From NCBI RefSeq assembly GCF_003697915.1, contig NZ_RCVN01000007.1, forward strand, positions 62,001 to 126,000: DNA of 64,000 nucleotides. Direction: 5' to 3'. The stretch comes from Staphylococcus pseudoxylosus (GTDB taxonomy: Bacteria; Bacillota; Bacilli; Staphylococcales; Staphylococcaceae). The notes under the pieces are model-generated. The model was not told the DNA's origin. It made no database searches and saw nothing but the letters and a program-made list of their open reading frames with translations. The translations under genes and the position numbers were made by a program. Positions 9,801 to 18,800 of the stretch are shown in pieces (positions within the stretch are counted from its first letter, which is position 1; each line of letters begins with the position of its first letter).

Positions 9801-12800
9801 AACCCCTTCAATACGTAAATAGTTCGCAAGTTGGTTCGCCTTAGCATTTAACATTGCGTAAGTTAGACTTTCGCCCTCGTAGGTAATAGCTATTTCATTA
9901 GGTGTCTTAGCTACTTGTGCTTCAAAGATTTCCACAAACGTTTTGTTGTTGTTGAACGGAACCGCTGTATCATTAAATTCATTAAATATTGTAGCCTCTT
10001 CTTGTTTGGTAATCATTTGAAGATTACTGATTTTTTGTTCAGGTTGTTGAACACTATGCTTCAATATTTCTAAGTAATGATCTAGCATACGTGCTACTGT
10101 ATCCTGATTAAACAATTCTTCTGCAAACTCCAATGAAATTTTATAACCATCGTCATCAAAAATCGTCATACTTAAATCAAATTTTGCGTTAGTCGTTGAC
10201 GGTTCTTTCTGTTCAATAGACCAGTCTTCTATTTGAAGACTTTCTGTTTCATTGTTTTGCAATGTGAATAGCACATCAAATAATGGATTACGTGTTAAGT
10301 CACGTGTTTCAACTATTTCATCTACAAGCGCTTCTAACGGATATTCTTGATTATCGTAAGCTTTCAACGCAGTATCTTTCACTTCAGAGAGTAATTGATT
10401 AAACGTTTTACTTCTCTCTGGGTATGCACGCATAGCTAACGTATTTACAAACATACCTAGCATATTTTCTGTATCTTTATGCGTTCTTCCTGAAATAGGA
10501 CTACCCACAACAATATCTTCTTGGCGACTATACTTATGCAATAGCACATTAAATGAAGCCAATAGAATCATAAAGTCCGTACTACCTGTCGTCTGCGATA
10601 ACGCTTGTATCTCTTGACGTAAATCTTCCGGTACTTCCACACTTACAGATTTTCCAGTGTAACTTTGTTGAATAGAGCGCGCGTAATCATAAGGTAAATC
10701 TAGAACTGGTGCACCTTCTTCAAATTGTGATAACCAGAAGGCACGTTGATCACTTAAATCACGTGTGTGCATCCATTCACTATAATCTTTATATTGCGCA
10801 GTCAAGGTTTCTAACGCTTGTCCATGATATAAAGCAGTAAATTCTTTAATGATTAGGTTAATTGAAAAACCATCAGAGATAATATGATGCATATCGAATA
10901 GCAATACGTAACGCTGCTCGGCACATTTAACTACTTTCACTCTAAGTAATGGCGCATGCGCTAAATTGAAAGGTCTAATAAAGCGATTTAAGAGTTGTTC
11001 ATAGTCTTCAGTTGATACTTCTTCATAATCAACTGTAATATTTGCCTGTTCATCTATGATTTGTACTGGTTCGCTATCTACCGTATCAAAATGTGTTCTC
11101 AATGCTTCATGACGATTCACTAAGCTTTGGAATGCACTTTGTACACGTTCAACATCTACTTCTCCACGAACTTCTAACATACTTGGCATATTATAAGCCG
11201 TTTGACCATCCATCATTTCATTTAAAACATAAAGACGTTTTTGTGGTGAAGATGCTAAATAGTGCGCTTTTGTTTCTGCCAATGGTATAGTTTGGCTACT
11301 TAATTCGCTAGCATGATTACCAATTGCTTTAGCCAATTGTGATACTGTTGGATTTTCAAAAATAGCTTTCAATGGTATACGTACAGACATCTTGCTTTCA
11401 ATTTCATTAATTACGCTAATCGCTCTTAATGAATGTCCGCCTATTTCAAAGAAATTATCCAAAGCACTAACGTTATCAAGATTTAATACTTCACCATACA
11501 CTTCTGCAATCGTCGCTTCTGTTGCATCTCTTGGTTCCACGTAGACTTTGTTTTCAAGCTCAATTTTTGGCAATCCTTTTTTATCTAATTTACCATTTGC
11601 TGTCACTGGTAAAGTGTCAATTTGCATCATCAATGTAGGAATCATATAGTCAGGCAATTGTTTACCAAGCGTAGTTTTAATGGAATCAAAATCTACTACA
11701 TCATCTGAAACTACATATGCGGCAATCATTAAATCTGCATTATTTTCGTCTGATTGTGTAACTACTGCAACTTCTGAAATGTTATCAATTTGAGCAATTG
11801 AACTTTCGATTTCGCCAAGTTCAATACGATAACCACGAATTTTAACTTGCTCATCAATACGTCCGATGTAATCAAGAAGACCATCTTTTGTCCATTTTAC
11901 TAAATCTCCAGTACGATACATTTTTCCTTTACCGAATGGATTATCTACATATTTTTCAGCAGTTAACTCTGGTCTGTTTAAGTAACCATTTGTTACAGCC
12001 GTACCTCCTATACAAAGTTCACCTGGTACGCCAATACCTAATAAATTATTATCTTCATTCATAATATATGCTTGAGAATTAGCGATAGGTTTACCAATAG
12101 GTACTTCTGTGTATGTCTGACCTGCAAAGACAGGATAGTATGTTACCTCAACCGTCGCTTCCGTAGGTCCATATAAATTGTAAAGTAATGTATGATTTCT
12201 TGAACCAACTAAATCATTAAATTGGTTAACGTGATCTACTTTTAATGCTTCACCACTTGTAAACACATGATTTAATGAAGCAATTTCAGACGCCTTATGA
12301 CTTGTTTTGATGAAATCGATAAAGACGCTTAACATTGATGGAACAAAATGAGTCATTGTGATATCGTGTTGATCGATTACGGAAGCGATCTTCTCTGGGT
12401 TACTTTCTTCTCCTGAGCGTAACATGATAATTTCTCCGCCCATGACTGCCCAACCAAAGATTTCCCAAATAGATACGTCAAAAGTAAATGGTGTTTTAAA
12501 TAATATCTTATCTTCCGTACCTAAACCGAAATAATCAACCATCCAGTTCAAGCGATTCATAACACTACTGTAAGGTACCATAACACCCTTAGGCTTACCT
12601 GTCGTACCTGATGTATAGATGATATACATTAAGTTTGTTTCATCTATTACAAGAGGCAGATTCTCAGTTGGTAAATTATTAAGAGATGCATTATTTGTTA
12701 GTTTAATGATTTCATTATCAAATTTAATACCATAGTCTATTTTTTCATCTGTTAGTAAGACACGCGGATTACTATCTTTCAAGATGAAGTTCGTACGTTC

Positions 12801-15800
12801 ATGCGGATGATTTGGATCTAACGGCACATAAGCGCCACCAGCTTTCAATATACCGTATATACCAATCATCATTTCTAAACGACGTTGCGACATAATACCG
12901 ACTAAATCATTTGGTTTCACACCTTCATTGCGTAATTGATATGCTACTTGGTTCGCACGTTCATTTAACGCTTGATAAGTTAAGTGTTCACCTTCAAATG
13001 TGACGGCAGTTTTATTTGGAGTTTGTTCTACTTGTTTTTCAAAGCGTTCTACAAAAGTCACAGTATTATTTAATTCTAATTCTGTATCATTAAATTGATT
13101 TAGAATTATTTCTCTTTCAGCATCAGTAATTATTTCAATATCACTGATATTCTGTTCAGGACGACGCACCACACTAGAAATTATTTCTACAAAGTGTGCT
13201 AACATGCGCTCTACTGTATCTTCACTAAATAACTCTTGTGCATATTCTAATGAAACTTTATAGTCTTCGTTTTCATGAATTGTCATACTCAAGTCAAATT
13301 TTGCATTTGTATTTGAAGTTTCTTTTTTCTGTATTAACCAATCATCTATTTGTAAGCTTTGCTTTTCATTATTTTGTAACGTGAATAACACATCAAATAA
13401 AGGATTACGTGTTAAATCACGTTTTTCTACAACTTCATCTAACAATGCTTCTAAAGGATATTCTTGGTTATCGTAAGCTTTTAAAGCTAACTCCCTAACT
13501 TCATCTAATAATTGGCTAAATGTTTTATTTCTTTCTGGATACGAACGCATTGCTAAAGTATTAACAAACATACCTAGCATATCCTCAGTATCTCTATGTG
13601 TGCGTCCTGAAATAGGACTACCTACGACAACATCCTCTTGTCTACTATATTTATGCAATAGCACCATGAATGATGACAATAGAATCATATAATCCGTACT
13701 ACCTGTTGTTTGAGACAATTGATGGATAGCTTTTTGAACGTCCTCAGGCATTTCCACACTCACTGTTTTTCCAGTAAAGCTTTGTTGATTAGGTCTAGCG
13801 TAATCATAAGGTAAATCTAAGACCGGCGTTTCATCTTCAAATTGAGATAACCAAAATTCACGTTGGTCGTTTAAGTCACGTGCTTGCATCCACTCACTAT
13901 AATCTTTGTATTGTACGCTTAATGGCTCTAACGCTTGTTCATGATATAAAGCAGAGAATTCTTTCATGATGATGTTGATTGAGAAACCATCAGAAATAAT
14001 ATGATGCATGTCATAAAGTAGTACATAGCGTTGTTCAGCTATTTTAGCTATTTTAACTCTTAATAACGGAGCTTGACCTAAATCAAACGGTTGTACAAAT
14101 TCATTTAGTAAAGCAAATTCGTCTTCTTCATTAATTTCTTGGTAATCTACAACGATAGTTGCTGAGTCATTAATTACTTGAACCGGCTCGCCTTTTATCG
14201 TTTCAAAATGTGTTCTCAACGCTTCGTGACGATCTACTAATTTTTGGAATACATCTTCTACACGTGATACATCAACATTGCCTTGAATTTCTAACATGCT
14301 CGGCATATTATACGCTGTTTGACCATCTACCATTTCATTTAAAACATATAGACGTTTTTGTGGTGAAGATGCTAAGTAATACGGTTTACTTTCAGCTTGA
14401 GGGATACTTTGACTATTTCCATTATCAGTATATGCGTCAACTACTTTTGCAAGTTGTGCAATAGTCGGACTTTCAAACACTAACTTCAATGGTAATCGTT
14501 TACCTACTTCACTCTCAATCTTATTAATAATACCGATTGCTTTTAGCGAATGACCACCAATTTCAAAGAAGTTATCATTTGTACTTACCTTATCAATATT
14601 TAAAACAGATTCAAAAATAGAAGCTAACATAGATTCTGTTTCAGTTTCAGGCGCCACATAAACCTTACCTTCAACTTTAATTTCTGGTAGCGCACGTTTG
14701 TTTAACTTACCACTTGAAGATACTGGCAGTTCATCTATTTGAGTCATATAAGACGGAACCATATAGTCTGGTAATTTATGATTTAATTCCATTTTTACTG
14801 TATCAAAGTCAATAACTTGATCCGATACGATATACACACAAATTGCTAATTCGCCATCAACCATAGGTTTAGTGATAACTGCTACATCTAAAATAGCCTT
14901 ATTCTGACGTAAGACACTTTCAATTTCGCCTAATTCAATACGGTAGCCACGAATTTTAACTTGTTCATCGATACGGCCAGAGTATGAAATATTACCGTCA
15001 GCATTCCATCGAGCTAAATCTCCTGTACGATACAGTTTGCCTTCACCAAATGGGTTGTCGACAAATTTTTCTTGTGTTAATTCAGGACGGTTTAAATAAC
15101 CTTCTGTAACATTGACCCCGCCTATTACAAGTTCTCCAGAAACACCAATACCCATAACATGGTTATCTTCATCTAAAATATAAGCTTGTGTATTGGCAAT
15201 TGGTTTACCGATTGGAATATTCGTATAGTGAACATCACTATATGTTTCAAAACTTGTCACATCAATCGTTGCTTCAGTAGGACCATACAAGTTAATCAAT
15301 TGCGTATTATTTTTTCCACCTATATATTCATTAAACTCGTTTACTAATTCTGGTTTAAGTGCCTCACCACTTGCCAATACATATCTTAAGCTAGAAACTA
15401 AGTGTGCTTGCTTTGTACCTTTAATGTAATTGATAAATACATTAAACATAGATGGCACAAAGTGTACCATTGTTGCTTCAGATGTTTGTATTAGAGAAGT
15501 AATTTGTTCAGGATTACCTTCTTCGCCTGATGGTAATAGCACAGCTTGTGCACCAACCATTGCAAAACCGAAAATTTCCCAAACTGATACATCAAAAGTA
15601 AATGGCGTCTTGAAACAAATAATATCATCACTATCGATATGATATTTATCATAAACCCAGTTCAGTCTATTCATTACACTTTCACCAGCAACTAAAACGC
15701 CTTTCGGACGACCAGTCGTTCCAGATGTATAAATAACATACATTAAATTAGAGACATCAGTGATGTGTTCTAAATTAGTTGTCGGCAACGTTTTCAGTAC

Positions 15801-18800
15801 TTGGTTCTTAGTAATATCAATCACTGTATTATCATAAGTAATGTCACTATCTGGTGTTCTATCCGTCAATAATACCGTTGCTTGGCTATCCTCTAAAATA
15901 TAATTAATACGGTCTTTCGGATAATTTGGATCTACAGGTACATATGCGCCACCCGCTTTAAGAATACCGTATATGCCGATAATCATTTCTAAGCGGCGAT
16001 TTGTCATTAATGCGACAAGAGAATTTGCTTTCACACCCTCATTACGTAATTGATACGCTAATTGGTTCGCGCGTTCATTTAACGCGTGGTAACTTAAGCT
16101 TTCGCCTTCATATGAAATTGCCGTTTTGTCTGGTGTCTTCGCAACTTGATTTTCAAAGCGCTCAACAAATGTTTGCGTGTTATTAAATGGTACCGTCGTA
16201 TTATTAAAGTCATTAAATATAACGTCTCTTTCATTTTGTGTCACCATTTCAATTTCACTAATCTTAGATGTTGGCTGATCTGCTATATTTGAAAGTAATT
16301 CCATAAAGTGTGTTAGCATACGCTCAATCGTATCTTGTTCAAACAGTTCTTGTGCGTATTCTAAGGCAATTTTATAACCATTATTGTCATAAACCGTCAT
16401 ACTCAAATCGAATTTTGCATTAGTAAACGAAGCCTCTTTTTGCTCTGTTGACCAATCATCGATTTGGAAGCTTTCATTTTCATTGTTTTGTAATGTGAAG
16501 AGCACATCAAATAATGGATTACGTGTTAAATCACGTTTTTCTACAATTTCATCTACAAGTGCCTCTAACGGATATTCTTGGTTATCAAAAGCTTGTAATG
16601 ATGTATCTTTAACTTCTGCTAACAATTGTTCAAATGACTTGTTACGTTCTGGATTAGAACGCATTGCCAACGTATTAACAAACATACCCAACATATTTTC
16701 TGTATCTTTGTGTGTACGACCAGAAATCGGACTACCTACAACAATATCTTCTTGTCTACTATATTTATGCAATAGCACCATGAATGATGATAATAGAATC
16801 ATATAATCTGTACTACCCGTAGCTTGAGACAGTTGATTAATAGCATTTCTTGTCTTTTCTGGCATGTCCATACTTACTGTTCTACCCGTAAAGCTTTGTT
16901 GATTGGGTCTAGCATAATCGTATGGTAAGTCTAGTACTGGCGCTTCTTCTTCAAATTGAGATACCCAAAATTGACGTTGTTCATCTAAATCACGCGAACG
17001 CATCCACTCACTATAATCTTTGTATTGTACTGTTAATTCATCTAATGTACGGCCTTTATACAGTGCTGTGAACTCTTTGATAATGAGATTAATAGAGAAA
17101 CCATCAGAAATAATATGGTGCATATCAAATAATAAAATGTATTGCTTTTCTGCACATTTAACAACTTTAACTCTTAATAAAGGGGCAGTTGTTAAATCAA
17201 ACGGTTTAACAAAATCACTTAACAACGTATCATAATCTTCCGTTTTCGTTTCTTCATAATCAATCTGAATGCTACCTTCATCATCAATGATTTGAACTGG
17301 TTCACCATCGATAGTATCAAAGTGTGTTCTCAATGCTTCATGACGATCCACTAGTGCTTGGAATGTATTTCTCACACGTTCTACATCAACCTCACCTCGA
17401 ATTTCTAACATACTCGCCATATTGTAAGCAGTTTGTCCCTCTACCATTTCATTTAAAACATATAAACGTTTTTGTGGTGAAGAAGTTAGATAATATGGTT
17501 TAGTTTCTGCTAAAGGAATACGGCGTTCAATCGCATCGCTCACTTCATTATCAATCACTTTTGAAAGCAAAGCAGCTGTTGGATTATCAAATATTTTTTT
17601 CAGAGGTAAACGCTTATTAGTTTTACTTTCAATTTCATTTATTACACTAATTGCTTTAAGTGAATGTCCACCAATTTCAAAGAAGTTATCAAAGATACTT
17701 ACGCGTTCTACATTTAATGTAGCACTAAATATATCAACGACCATTGTTTCCATATCATTTCTAGGCGCAACATATTCTAAGTTTCCTACTTTTATTTCTG
17801 GTAAAGCTTTTTTATTTAACTTACCACTTGAAGATACAGGTAACTCATCAACTTGCATCATATAAGTTGGCACCATATATTCAGGTAATTGTTGGCTTAA
17901 TTCAGCTTTTAATGCTTCGAAATCTATCGTTTGCTCTGAAACAATATAAGTACAAATTGATAACTCATCATCAATAATAGGCTTAGCAACAACTGCAACA
18001 TTTAAAATAGCATCGTTCTTACGCAAGATACTCTCGATTTCACCTAATTCAATACGGTAACCACGAATTTTAACTTGCTCATCTATACGGCCTAGATAAG
18101 AAATATTGCCGTCACTATTCCATTGAGCTAAATCACCTGTACGGTATATTTTGCCCTCTCCAAATGGATTATCAACGAATTTTTCTTGTGTTAATTCAGG
18201 ACGATTCAAGTAACCTCTTGTAACGTTGATGCCCCCGATACACAGTTCACCAGGTACGCCAATGCCCATTACATTATTATCTTCGTTTAAAATATAGGCT
18301 TGCGTGTTCGCAATCGGTTTACCAATTGGCACTACATCATATTTAACATTATGGTCAAAGTCAAAACTCGTAACATCAATGGTTGCTTCTGTTGGACCAT
18401 ATAAATTAATTAATTGTGTATTATTTTTACTACCAATAAGCTCGTTAAATTGATTTACGATACTAGGTTTTAGCGCTTCTCCACTCGCTAAGACATATCT
18501 TAGACTCGAAATCATTTGTGTTTGGTTTGTCGCTTTAATAAAGTTAATAAACACGTTAAACATAGATGGCACAAAGTGGACCATTGTAGGCGTGTCATTT
18601 TGTATAACTGAGGTGATTTTTTCAGGGTTACCTTCTTCACCTGAAGGTAATAGTACTGCTTGGGCACCAATCATTCCGAAGCCAAATACTTCCCATACAG
18701 ATACGTCAAACGTAAATGGTGTTTTGAAGAAGACTATATCTTCATTACCAATACCATACTTATCTATAAGCCAATTCAAACGGTTCATTAAACTTTCTCC

